A stretch of DNA of 64,000 nt from Channa striata (lineage: Eukaryota; Chordata; Actinopteri; Anabantiformes; Channidae), in the NCBI GenBank assembly GCA_033026295.1, contig CM065182.1:13702001-13766000 (forward strand), written 5' to 3'. Positions 1 to 12,399 of the stretch are shown here, piece after piece (the first letter of the stretch is position 1; each line of letters begins with the position of its first letter). The notes under the pieces were generated by a model. That model worked only from the letters and a program-made list of their open reading frames with translations. It had not been told where the DNA came from and did no database searches. Position numbers and translations under genes: made by a program.

Positions 1-1190
1 CAACCTGTAATGAGTTGTCTAGACTGTCTGTAAAATGAATAGCCTGTGGGCCATTCACTTAGTGGAATATATTAAACCAGAACAGAGACATGGAAAAGAG
101 CTGTGAATGTTGTACGGCAACACTGTAACTAAAACAGAAGCCACGGTGCTTTTTTCCCGCTTGACATAATAACTTGCTTTGTCTTGTTTGGCAAATGAAC
201 GCGTGCTAACACGGATATTATCTAAAATATAACTATGAATTACTAAGCACCTCCAAACCATTAGGTTATTATAAAAGAAAATCTAAAGCATACATCCTAT
301 TTGAACAAGGAAGGTATAGAAGCAGAAAGGATGAATGAAATATCAAATAAATAAATAAATGTCCATATAGACATAATACTGCCCTCTGTTGGTTTCATTT
401 AAAGCTCAGTGAGGCAAGACTTGACCTGCCAATGTAAAATTACAGGATGTTCCCATTTTACCACAGGGAACACTTCAGATGTGGCAGAAATTTACTGGTC
501 ACGTTAAATATTAATCACAAGCAAGTCTTTCTTAATTGGCTGCGATGTAGTGAATTGCAAAAGGTCAAGTTGATGTTTGATCCATTTAAATTTTAATCAA
601 AAATGTGTATTTTTTCTCTAATCTCTGCAGCCTGTTACTATATAATTTTGTACATTAGCACTTAGCAAATTTGGAAATTTTACTGAGATGATAAAGAATA
701 GAAACTACCCTTGTTTTTTTCCAAAACGTGTGTCAGTGCTGATAATACTCAAATTTGTAGCACAGTTTAAATCTTAATCCACAAGCTCCATTTTAAGGGG
801 CATATCTTTGGGTTTTCTTTTAGGCTCGTCATTTTTTCTTGACTTAAGAGGAGGAAAAACATGTAGAGATTCCACCTAAAAAAAATGCTAAAAATTTTTT
901 GTCCAAGTCAGAATGTAATTGTATTTTTCCGGAATGTGTAATTGTGCTGTATTTTAAGATTTTTTTTTTCATTGCACTGAAATTTTAAAGGCCTCTGCTT
1001 CAATTCATGAAATAACCTTTGTTTTTTGTTTTTTTATAATCTGTCAATCAAAAATAAGCAAATTAATCCGTTTATTTGCTTATATCCATTAGCATACATT
1101 TAAAGATTTGTTTTCCTGATAGTTGCAACAACAAAGTGCCATAAACATAAGTCACGTACGACATACAAAGCAGCTCCACCACTAAAACAA
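1..1190. other. AT-rich DNA without a recognisable gene
   Basis: I see no open frame with family resemblance, no convincing exon and no repeat family here. The sequence is AT-rich with short homopolymer runs. It is most simply intergenic or intronic DNA upstream of zbtb20. Confidence 0.5.
378..392 (-). promoter_or_regulatory. CTCF-like motif (reverse orientation)
   Basis: Read on the minus strand, positions 392-381 match the core CTCF consensus CCASYAGRKGGC at 11 of 12 positions. This is a motif match only; occupancy is unknown. Confidence 0.3.
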
Positions 1191-2834
1191 AATGTTCTCC
1201 ATGTTGAATCCTCGGCGCACGTGTTACCGGCTGAGCCTTGTTCATCGCGCCAAGTATGTGAAATGTTCCGGGCGGGCGGGCACCAGTGAGGCGCTTTAGG
1301 ATCTCACAGTAAATGAATGTTTAAGCCAGTTTACAGCGTGTTTTTGTCGGATTTCACACCAACGCACCGAAAGCCGGTGCTTGTGTTCCTGGTTAATGTA
1401 GGTCAAAGCGGTGACGGAAGGGTGTCCTCCGCTGAACCCGCCGTATTAATCCACATCACAGTCCTGCAGATGGCGCGCACAGTCCAGCGAGTGCGCCCCG
1501 GGTGCTGCTCGCAACGAGATCCGGACGGAGCCCTCCCAGCCCGGGGAGATGGCGGTTTGTCTGAGGCGACACCTCCGTCTCCGCTGTAGCCTGTAGCTGG
1601 AGGGCTGCGAAAGTAAAGTTCAAGAGTGCAGCGTTTCGAGTGCGGGGGGTTTTCACGTCGTTTGCGTGCAGCGACGCCGCCGCCGATCAAACGGGCTGAT
1701 CGAGCGTAACCTTAGCTGACCTCTTTGTCGGCGTCTCAAGAAGCAGCTTCTGCTTCCAGTGAACACGCTCCGTGCTGCACACAACACACTGTTCGCACAC
1801 ATGAATTATTGATTGCAAGTATCTTTTAGACACTGTCCTGGCACGGCTCATTATTCTGATCCGAACTACAGAAAAGCGTGTGCGCACACACACGCACACC
1901 TGTCACTGTCTAGACAGGGAGGGGGCATAAAGGCGGTGGGTGCGGGGGGATCCCACATGACCCATTACTGCTTTATTCTATGCCAGCTAGAATATATCTC
2001 AAGGCGTTGGATAATGACAAAAAAAAATCAACAACAAGAGAAAAAAGAAGTCCCTCTACCTAATCTGATTGGCCGGCTGAACCGACACCAATTTTTTTTC
2101 CTGCTCGCTAAGTCGAGGTCAGCTCGGGACGTTAAAAAATAAATAAATGAGAAAATAGAAATGCGTAGAAAGTAGAAGACACGGCAGACAATCTAGCTTG
2201 TTGGTGCCTGCGATGAGTGACGGCGCCGCCGTCCAATCGGAGGCCGCGGCGCAGCTGGCTCACTGTACTGGCAGCGGCGGCGTCCAATGCGAAGTTCGGA
2301 CGCATGATGGACACATAACTGACAATTCCCCGGTCCCCCACCCTCCCCCTCCCCTCCCGCTCCACACACCAGGGAGAGATTTGAGAGTTCATTCACATTT
2401 GTGAACGCTGATATTTTGAACAGCGGGCGTCTGAGCCCGTGCAACACTAAAACTATCGAAATTAAATGGAGACGGATGTGTTTATGAGTTGCATTTGTGC
2501 TCCCTGCAACAACCTATTTAACCCCCTCCCCTCCAGCCCAGTGCTTTATCCTACAGGTTCCGTTCCGCTACATGACTTAGAAAACTGCTGCGTTGCTGCT
2601 CAGGCAGGAACAATCTTAAACACCTCGAGTAGGAGGAACACTACTACTACAACTACTATTACTATAACTCCCACCACTTCCACTGAGCCATAATGGAGCT
2701 GGTTCCACCGTCCCACTGTGCTCCCAGCGATTGGGGCGCAATAATGTTGACGGATTTCTGATCCAACCCAAGACAGCGCACTGTTCTTCCAATAGCAGCT
2801 TTAAGTGAAAAGGCGTGCCTCCCCCACCCCCGCC

Positions 2835-2875
2835 CCCTCCTCCTCCTCCTCCTCCTCCTCCCCCACCACCCCTCA
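2835..2875. repeat. (TCC)n pyrimidine tract
   Basis: A run of cct/tcc triplets flanked by C-rich sequence gives a strand-asymmetric pyrimidine tract. On the minus strand it is G-rich and could form a G-quadruplex. The glycine-run open frame it creates on the minus strand is an artefact of the repeat. Confidence 0.85.
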
Positions 2876-2889
2876 AAGTACTCGATGTA

Positions 2890-3099
2890 TAGTTAAAAAA
2901 TGGGAGGGCACACTTGAACCGAGCTGCTCTATGAAGGTAGGCTGCAGCGTGTGTTTATTGATGAGATGAAAAGAAGATGGAAGTGAGAAATGAAACAAAG
3001 TAAAGGAACATATTAAAAAACTATACGCGCCTCGTCGGGGAAACCAAGGGGAGCCGTGGAAACGCTGTCGCCACTTTTTGAACGTGCTTCGAAGTGCAG
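2890..3099 (+). other. putative noncoding first exon with strong splice donor
   Basis: A consensus 5' splice site, CAG|GTAAGA, follows position 3099 inside the CpG-rich region. An AT-rich TATA-like stretch (tgtatagttaaaaaa) lies near 2886-2900. Known zbtb20 genes have several noncoding 5' exons spread over long distances, so this could be one. The 5' end is a guess and the acceptor partner is not proven. Confidence 0.22.
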
Positions 3100-3793
3100 G
3101 TAAGAAATTGAGAAAAGTCGGAAAAGGGATGGGTCTTTACAATATCTATAACGCTGTATTTAAAGGCGAGGAAAAGGAGCAATTTCCAGGGGAAGCGACT
3201 CAAACATGCTCGTGGACTTCAGGGTGAAATGCACGAAATTAGCTCTCGACTTCCATGTAGTTGTGGCTGCCTTTAGGAAGCAAATATTAAGCGCTACATA
3301 ATCGGAAACTTCATTCTTCAGATGATCTCCGACATACAATAAATGTGACGCCAGTGCGCGAATCGAAATGAAACGGGTCCCTCATGTTAGGGGGGCTCAG
3401 TTTGGTCCGCCAGGGGTTTTGTTGTCCATTTCCATTCGACTACCAGAACGCGCTGCCCTGGGCATGACGCAAGTTTCCCATCTGTCATTATTCTCAACAT
3501 GCCCCTTTACCTTTAGCAGTTTACTTTCGGATTTGACTGGTCGAACTGTGTTCGCAGGTCCTGCTTCTCTCAGGCACAGGGAGCCTCCGCGATGCTCGCA
3601 TTTTACACACTGTGAGCCCGGAACAACTGTGGCAGCCGACGTGCGCATTTTGGCTTTTAGGTCAGTTATCGGAATCGGAGGAAACCCGTTTCCTTATTGC
3701 AAATCAACCACCAGAACACAGTCCCGCAAGGCATCCACCTCTAAAATGCCTTCGGGTTTTGTTGAACTTGCCGGAAAGATGGTTTCGATGTCC

Positions 3794-3849
3794 AAAAAAA
3801 AAAAAAAAAAAAAAGGCAGATGTCTAGCCTACGTTTTTTTTTTTTTTTT
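3794..3849. repeat. poly(A) and poly(T) homopolymers
   Basis: A run of 21 A residues at 3794-3814 is followed by a T run near 3835-3849. The pair could be a weak foldback or the remains of a retroposed tail. No associated element was recognised. Confidence 0.75.
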
Positions 3850-4428
3850 ATGAATTAATATCAATACGGTGTGGCATTTATGAGATGGGGTTACACCGAG
3901 ATGTGCTCAGCAGGCGGTGGAAGGCTAATATTGTGTGCGGAGGTAAAACAAGCCTGCAGGTCCAGTTTCGGAGATAAATCAGAACTAGATCCAGTGGGAC
4001 TCTGGGCTGGATTTTGGTGCCATGTTTCTCCAAAATGAACGATCACTTGAACTGTCGCAAAGACGCGTTTTAGCCCGAGCCCACAGAACGTAAAAAAATG
4101 TTTACGATGAGAGGATGTTTGGGCAAAGGCTGGCCTACATATGGGGGCATGAATTAAAGTTGCACTGGACGCTTCCTGCGAGCTCTTTGAGACATTTGGT
4201 TGCAGAATATTCATGGGCAACTCGCGGTTCGCTGGCTCTTGTACATGAGATCGCAGCACAGATGCACTTCGTCTCTTGAATAAAGTTAAAATATGAGCAG
4301 GCTATATATTTAGTGTTGGCGCAATGAAAAATAAATAGGGCAGTGACTCTCCAGAATTCACTAAAGGCACCGTGGGGAATTGAGCCGGAGCAACATGTCA
4401 ATCTCGTTCTTTAGGGCACCATTTATGC

Positions 4429-4470
<42 letters not shown>
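4429..4470. repeat. compound (GT)n(GA)n microsatellite
   Basis: About ten GT units at 4429-4448 pass directly into about eleven GA units at 4449-4470. Apparent open frames through it on both strands are repeat artefacts. Confidence 0.95.
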
Positions 4471-4474
<4 letters not shown>

Positions 4475-4828
4475 GAGCGTTCGCGCATGTGTGCGTGGCA
4501 AACAGATGATGTCCCAGAGCCTTGTCAGAGAGAGTCCACAGCATGTCCCTGTGTCTGCTGGAAGCGCCGCCGATACTTTCCTCCGGCAGCTCGTCCACTT
4601 TCTGCTGCTCATTAAGAGGCACCGGCGTGTCTGGAGTCCAGAAGTTGTGCGCAGGTATTACAGCTTTGCGTCAACGCATTAGTCACGCCAGGGGTCGGTT
4701 CCGGTGTGGTCACTCACACGCCTTTTCCCCTCAGAAGACGCTAGTAGCCACAAGCAAGGCAGCCGGTCCCGGGTTTGACACAGGGAAGGGCTTCACCTAA
4801 CGGGTACACGGTCTGTGGAGATGCACCT

Positions 4829-4848
4829 GTGTGTGTGTGTGTGTGTGT
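4829..4848. repeat. (GT)n microsatellite
   Basis: Ten uninterrupted GT units. Confidence 0.95.
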
Positions 4849-4849
4849 A

Positions 4850-7800
4850 GGTTCTCATGCCACATAATTGTGCGTCCAAACCCCCTTCACTTTTGTTGTG
4901 ATCACTTCCTTCATTTGCACAACGTAAATGAGCTGCAATCCTATAGGCTCGGTTATGTAATTGATGGCTGCACTGGATCATTTGTTTTCTGAATGGACGG
5001 AGCTGAGCGTGCAGCACAAATTCCACTGTAGGATTTTTTTCAGCTGGGCATACTTCATAAATGTGTCCCGTGAATTGCAGCACATTGAGTGACAGGCTGC
5101 ATGTGGGCGAGGAAAGTAAAAATTATATTGTCACAAAGTGTACACTGCATTGAATCCCCTTCATCTGAAAAGAAACCCCACATAAAACTTAACACCTGTA
5201 TTTTTGGACGTTTTATTGTTTGATCAATTGGAGGGCACTTGTCTTGTGCGTGAGTGAGCTCTCACCACGGCTTGATGTCAAAAACTCTCATTCTGTCCAC
5301 ACAGAGGTGTACAGTAGCTGCTGAAAGAGCCCCAGACGTTATGTGCCATGGATGTGTTTGTAGTATCAGGTGGCCAGTTTCATCCCACTGAAGTCACTAA
5401 TGACTATTTATATGTATATATTCCACATGTACATAAATATTCAATGTTTCAGCCATCGCCATTTGCCTTCTTTCTGTGTCATGGTTAAAACCCACCCATG
5501 ACTAATGAATATTTAAGACCATGTCTGCAGACCAGGGAAACTCATTACTATATGAAGGAGACCCAGCAGATAAAGTGTAAACCTACTCAAGTCAAACCAA
5601 GGGGGAAGAGAGAGGTGTTCAGCTAATCCACACCCCGCAATCAATCACAATTTTCTTTTGGCTTCAACATCCCTCTCTCGTCTTCTGTGGCTTGTCACCC
5701 CCTCTTCACATTCAGCTATTTGTTACTGACCAACAAATTGATACAACGTGTCCATAATATTCAGTTTTAAAATGCTTTTGAACTGATTCATCTGCTCTTT
5801 TGCACATTTCTCCCACCTGATAATTTGGGTTTTAGTGAATTGAAAATGTTTTACCGAGCTGTACTAACATATTAAATGCTACTTTGGAAGGGACATATAC
5901 CAAAAAGCAATCATCTTGTACTGTACATGCACACAGATGGTAAGTCAGTATTCCAAATAATTTTTTAAGTGCAGTAAAGGCACTGCTGCCCAAATACACA
6001 AGCTAGAGACCTTTCTCTGAAGCCTCCGCAATGCCACATTTTTGGTTGTTGTTATTCCCACAACATTCGGGCATCTTCACCAGGCTGTTACCAGGTAATC
6101 CTGGTGGCTTATAACTTACATAATGAAATTTATAAATATATATATCCATGATGTGGTTTCAATAAAACCCTTATAAAAAGAGTATTCAGGATTTTTAGTT
6201 TATTGGACAAGATGTAGTGGAAAGGACAGGAGAGGTGGGAGAGAAAACATTTTATTGATCATGAGTGGAATTCACTTCAGTCCACTGAATCACGCAGTGT
6301 ATTTTGCCTTGCACATTGTGTAAAATTAAATTTTAATTCTAACATATAATATCAATTCAGTAAATAAATAATAAATAAATTAAGAAAGTTTAAATTTGTT
6401 TGCAAATGTAAGCATGCAATGGCATTGTAATAATAAAAGTATATAAATTCTAGCTTGCAGCACCAGTGGACCTTTACACTTTGATATTGTCATTTATAAT
6501 TCCAAGAAGGGTATTTTACTATAGTATGAAAAAAATATGCACTTGAGTCCATCCTGGCACTTTGTCTACCCCAGTTGAACATATTTGGCAGCCATTTTGG
6601 GAATGCAGTAGAGATCCATCGATATAACGAGCCACTTTGTGGATTGCATCCAGAATGTCACAGTGCTTGTTAACTGCTTGGCCTTTTTGTCTCAGACAGT
6701 GTTTGTCTCCCCCACCCCCTCCCCCACTCTTTGTTTTTTTTTTTCTTGTTTGTTTTTTTTTTATGGTTACTGTATAATACTTGTTAGAAGAATATTCCTC
6801 CATGGAGCAAAACCCATCTTTGAAGTAATTGCCAACAGTTTTGAGACGCACATCATTCTATCTTTTAATTAAACAAAGAATTGTCTTTAATACACTTTTA
6901 GCTCAAAGATTAGGTTTTGTTGAGGAAGAACGCATGAAGTTTCTCACCTGATGTTTCGTTACCAAGAGTGTTGTTTTACAGAAAAAGCAGCTTTAAAACT
7001 GCACTTGAGTCCCCAGTTACCATGGCAACCCCCAAAAAACCTCATACCTTGTAAATTTTCAGAGAAGTCTCAAGTAATTTTATATTAAACACGTCCTCCC
7101 TATTTATTTTCGTCATATCTCTTGTTTATTGTACAATACATTCCAATTAGTCACTAGCTAACTCTACCTTGGTGAATTGTTAGCATACACACATAATTTT
7201 TAAAACTAGAAATTATTGGCAGGCTAGCTGCCTCCTGGCTCGGATCCTTCTACCCACAGAGCACCTTTTTCACACATAACATGCTTCTCTTCACATTTTA
7301 TCATTATTTTTTTAATCTTGAAAATACTAAAAACACAATTGCAAAACCTATTGAGAACCTGTGCAGGCTGCTTTTGTACTTAAAGGGCCAATTTCCTTCT
7401 TTGCTCTATTAGTCAAATGCAGTTGACGAGTTATAGTGCGTTCATTACAGCTGAAAGGCCAGAATGTAAAATACTATGCTTTGTTTAAACAGAAGAACAT
7501 ATATATCATTTGTTAACAAGATGTGCATTTTGCCAGGACAAAAAAAAAAGAGGGATAACCACAGGTGTTCATGTTCCGGGCATTTTATTGATGTACTAAT
7601 CACTGATAATACTTGCAGAAGACTTTTGTGGCTCAATTTGATAATTTATAGGGCAGCAATTTTAAAAATACTTACTCTGTCTCTAAACTGGTAGGTAGAA
7701 TTTAAAAGAACGAATATGACCTTACTCAAAACCGGATGCCCATCAGAGCATGCAGCATGTAGAAATCTGACGAACAAGAAAACTTTAAGGCATTTGGTTT

Positions 7801-10800
7801 TCAAAGGACTTTTGTTTTGGAATCTTCCCTCCCTCACAGGAATGCATAATGAAAGCACACATTGAGAGTGAATAAGTATTAGCCAATGTGACATGCTGTT
7901 GTCAGGAAGATTTGGGTTGGGCATAAAACTTTATGAAATGCATTTAACATTCACATTTAAAAGGTGTAGGGAAATACAACATTATTATTTAACATTTACA
8001 AAACACATAGACATATAAGGTAACATCTCACGAGCCAAAAAACATTTTTATACCACAGCAGAATCAAACAGACTCGTGTGAAGTAGGACTACTGTCAGAT
8101 AAATTTTGTCATTTATAGTAAATGTATTTTCTAATACCTATCTAAATCAGTTCTTGTGTGTTTGTTCAGCTTTATTAATTAGTTATTATTAGTTTGCACA
8201 AAAATTTCATGTTCCACTTCAAGTTAATGTTTAGCTTAGTTGTATTTCTGAAGGTGGCCTGGATTTTTAGTTTCTGATTACTTTTAGTTATTCAAAGTCA
8301 TTGTTTTTTTAATCTAAAAATTTAAATGTAATATAAATATTTTCATTTTTTTTCTATTTTGTAACGTCTGGATGACATGACATTGGTAACTTCTGTATCG
8401 TGCTGGTCAAATTAAACACAACCCTTCACAACATACTTTATCTGAACTCATAACCGTGTGTCCAACAAATAAAAAAGAAAAGGTGAGACTTTGAAAGTAA
8501 AAGAATCCACCATTACTAACCATTACTACCACTCAGATTTTTACATGTCTTATTAAATTACTATGGATCTGTTTTGTCACAGTACATAGTTCCTAGACGT
8601 TTGTCTTAAATCAGGTGTCATTTTCTTCTTCTTTTAGAGGAAATCTCGTTGTTTTAATGCCTCTGTTCCTCCCTCCGATGGCAACTGCCCACACACTCGA
8701 ATTATTCGTTTTACAAATGTTCGATAAACAGGGGCACACACATCGTCAAGTGCCCCAGGGACTAACTTGGGATACTCAGCCTTCCTAGCTCTACAGAGCT
8801 GGACTGATGACTGTGCTTCAACTCTCATTTTTACCTCTTCCAGGCATTTTTTCCTTTATAGTGTGAAACTTTTTTTTTATCAGTTCTGTTTAGTTAGTAG
8901 TTGAGTTAGTTTTTCAACCAGCAGATTTTTTTGTAGTCTTTATAGTGAATGTAGTTTCAGTTTTCTAAGTTGATAAATGTATTAATTTTTTTTGCAGTTC
9001 ACTTGTTGTTTCAGTGTTGTTTAACTGAAGTAAACTTGACGTATAGTACATACAGTACGAACAGTCCAGTTGTGGGTGTGACCATGTGTTTCCATTACCT
9101 TTGCTAAAATTGCTAACAGACTCTTGCTTCATGCTTATTTATATTGGCAATGCTGGTTTAAAGCTTTTCAATCAAAGGCATCTGTTTGTGCTATAAGAGC
9201 CAAATATCATGTAACAACTTGACCAAGTCGTTGTACAACAAGTACTAAAGTTTGTAGATTTTTGCAAGTAAAACTCTTAATTCCAACTGTAACATAATGT
9301 AATAAGATATGCTTGAAGCTTTTTTTCCTTTTTTGCATGACAGAAATGAGCATTTAAACCTAATTTGTATTCCCTCCTTTAAACACACACACACGCAGGC
9401 CCAGGCATTCAACTGATGTGAAAAATGTATCCTGGATTCTAATAGCGAAGTTGTATGTTTGCCAAGGTGCATGTGTGTCCTCAGTTCACCCTGTTGCCCA
9501 TATGGTTTTGTACAAGTCATAGTGAGATCACTGCCTCGTTGAAGGAGGTCGTATCTAAAGAAAGTGTAACAATTTTATGACACAAAGAAAGTAACTGAGC
9601 CTTTAGTAACTTTTTAAACTATTTTACAAAGAATATGTGCTGTGAACTCTGCTCTTGCCTTGGCTTCTGGAAGACTTTTTAAGCCTCATGGCAGTAAGCA
9701 ACACTCACAGCAGCGAAAATTTTCAGATTGTGCACAGTGTTGCTCAAGGTACATTGGTATGCGCTGTGAAATGGGTAAACTTTGGGGGAATTATTTACAC
9801 AATAGTGTTTGTGTTGTGGTTTTATACCAAGATGAAGATTGTTGTAATGCTGAAGTATTTTCACAGAATCTAAAGCGCTGTTTTTTATTGAAAAAGTCAT
9901 TAGTTTTTGAGTTACAGGTCCACTAAATCGCTGTTAGATTCTTTGAAAACAAATTTTCTTTTACATTTTTTTAGCTTTATCCAGAAAATGAAAGAAATGT
10001 CAGCTGTGATACATTGATACATACATACTACATTGTTTATTGCCCTGGAATTGACCTTGGTAAAGACAGATTCCATAAAGATACTGGAAATCATGATCAA
10101 TTAGACAAATTATTGGTTCAACAACTAGGAAATAAATGTTAGATCCTTACAGTTGGATTACGACAGTTGGTCCATGTGACAGAAGAATAGCATGAGTAAC
10201 CTGTTCAACAACAAACAAATGGTGAAGCAAATCCTCATTTTTTCTGTTGTTGGACTTGTTTCAAAATGTTTGACATTTATAAGTGGTAAATAAAAAAACG
10301 GGTAATTTTGTAAGTATGAACTCTAATTAATAACACCTTCATTACATTTTCATCACAGATGCAGTCCATGTGTCCTGCTCTATGAGATCTTTAGGTGGTT
10401 AGTACACCAGCGTAATCATTGTCATTTGTAACAGCAGTTGCACAGTTTGTTTTTTTTTTCACTTTACTGAGAACTTAGAATAAAAGACCTTGTGGCAGCT
10501 GCTGTGTAACTTTTTAAATGTTTTCACTAGAAATATTCTCCAAAACTTGTCTTAATGTGGAGGTGCTTTGTTAGCCTCCTGTGACCCAGACTCATTGAAC
10601 AGCACTGGCAGCAGTGCAGAGATATTTACTTCTAACCAAACTGAGAATTTCAATTATTTCTGCTTGATTAGTAAGTTTTGGAGCATTTTCATTTATTGTA
10701 ATTTCATAATGATGACTACCTGAAGCGCTGACAGACCGTAGCACACCAGGCAGAGAGAGGGCTGGATGGAGCAGACTGGATTGATTTCGGCTCTCATTCT

Positions 10801-10970
10801 AACGATAGCTCAAGTTGCACATTCTAGCTTTTTTTTTTTTTTTTTTGTTATTGTGTATTTTGTATAGCTTCAAAGTTAACATAGTTAATGCGCATGTCTT
10901 TCACAGCCTTTGACTGTTGCAGGCTACGGTTAGTGTTGCCACATACATTCATCTGCTGATATTTCTTCAG
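4850..10970. other. non-coding stretch, no gene seen
   Basis: Long AT-rich stretch with only short open frames that lack codon structure or family resemblance. Around 5450-5620 the sequence has ATTA/TAAT homeodomain-type cores and looks more complex than its surroundings, as conserved noncoding elements often do. Nothing else is supportable. Confidence 0.45.
10831..10850. repeat. poly(T) tract
   Basis: About 20 consecutive T residues after ttctagc. It could be the reverse-complement tail of an old retroposon, but no body was recognised. Confidence 0.8.
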
Positions 10971-10979
10971 ACTTACTTC

Positions 10980-11075
10980 TGTTCATGGTCACTCCAGCGT
11001 ATCCCAGCAAGCATTTAGAAGAAGGCACCACCCTTGGCAGGTCACTGGACTAACACACAGACAAACCAGAGGAAT
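10980..11075. mobile_element. diverged teleost interspersed repeat fragment
   Basis: The text around agaaggcaccacccttgg, followed by a ggcaggtcactggactaa-type segment and a cacacagacaaacc tail, resembles the common teleost repeat containing 'ctggacaggtcaccagtcca ... cacacagagacaaac'. Resemblance is from memory and the copy is short and diverged. Confidence 0.3.
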
Positions 11076-12194
11076 ATTCTGAGAATAGAGCTAGTCATTA
11101 AAAGGTGTGCTGTTGTGTTAACTTAACATCAAATACTGCATTGCACAAAGATTTAAAAAAAAAAAGCAAAAAGAAAAAAAACACACTTTCCTCCACCTCT
11201 CAGTCTAAGCATGATAGTACATCTGACTTACATGTTACACACATATGAGTAAACCTTCAGAAAATAATCGTGGGCATGTGAAATGATTTTTTTGTAATGT
11301 CACCAGAAACATCTGATGAACTTATGTTACACTCCACAACGTATGAGTTGCAGATTGTTGCAATCAAAGAGACAAATTCTACTACACTCAAAGAGGCCAC
11401 ACTGACTAACAATTTATTTGCAATAGCAAGGCCAAAAGGCCAGATGATTATCTCAGATGGAGCGGATGGGTGGTCATGTTATCTCAGTGAGGTGACTCTG
11501 CTTTTTTGTACAGAAAAGAGATCAGAGAGCCTACACTACACCAACATTTAGCAATCATTATAGGAAGTATAATGATGGTGAGCAGTCAAATAGCTTGCAT
11601 TGTTTGTGGTGACACATTGCATAGCAACCTTAGCCAGGTAGGGTAATGGCAACACGTTACAAACCAACTGGGCTTTAACATGTATCACACACAACTTTCT
11701 GCAGTCTTTTCCTTGGTAGGGACTGTGGACAGCAAATTTATATTCAATTAAACTGTACTGATTGTCCAATAAAAAATATTTTGTGGTGGGGGTACAATGG
11801 AGGGCAAAATGTTGATTAATGATAAGAAGAACAGACGTTAATTCCTCTGTAATAATTTCCACATTTTCTTAAGAAAAACCTAAACTTTGATCAGTGATAA
11901 TATTTGGTTATCTATATCCAACCTACCATAGTTGGTTATAAAAATGAGAAAAACCTTTCTGTAAAATTTACAGCAGAGCTTTACAAAATTCAACAGAGGC
12001 TTCAACACATTTACCACACAAAGTCATTTGAAAATTTTGGTTAAAAGAGATTTCTTTTTTTTCATTTGTTTGTGCATTTTTTACAGAAAATGAAAAACAT
12101 GCACACAGTGAAGGCTCTGACCCTTTCAGTCCAGATTATTGTTGTGTAGCTCAGTCTGGGAGTTTACATGTATTATTGTACACCAGTGTATAAA

Positions 12195-12372
12195 ACTGTA
12201 CACTGAAACCCGGGGTTGTTGCTTCCCTTCCTGGCTCCTGCTGTCACATGCTGAAGTGTCCTTGAGCAAGTCACTGAACCCCAGCGTAGTTGCTCCTGGT
12301 CAGTGCAATCCAGCAGTGTCCCAATAAGGTAGAAAAGTACTATACAAACACAAGTCCACATACCATTTGTCA
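12195..12372 (+). mobile_element. teleost SINE copy (L2-tailed type)
   Basis: Contains the widespread fish SINE/LINE-tail words: an agtgtccttgagcaagtcac segment, then ctgaacccc, then near the end gaaaagtactatacaaac and acaagtccacataccattt. These are the hallmarks of the conserved 3' part of L2-related teleost SINEs. The copy carries scattered differences from the consensus I remember. It is non-autonomous and non-coding. The subfamily and exact 5' end are uncertain. Confidence 0.65.
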
Positions 12373-12399
12373 CTTCAGCAGAAACCTATATCAATACCT

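Larger units (their letters stand above)
1200..3110. promoter_or_regulatory. CpG-richer, promoter-like region
   Basis: CpG dinucleotides are visibly denser here than in the flanking AT-rich DNA, especially at 1200-1700, 2210-2310 and 3020-3110. GC boxes such as the gggcgggcggg run near 1270 are present. No protein-coding exon is recognisable. Inference: a promoter or CpG island, possibly for an upstream noncoding first exon of zbtb20. A divergent gene outside the window is an alternative. Confidence 0.4.

Noticed and set aside
3368..3853. 161-codon open frame in the 5' non-coding region
   Set aside because: It ends in homopolymer-coded Lys and Phe runs, has no family resemblance, and overlaps open frames in other frames of the same CpG-richer DNA.
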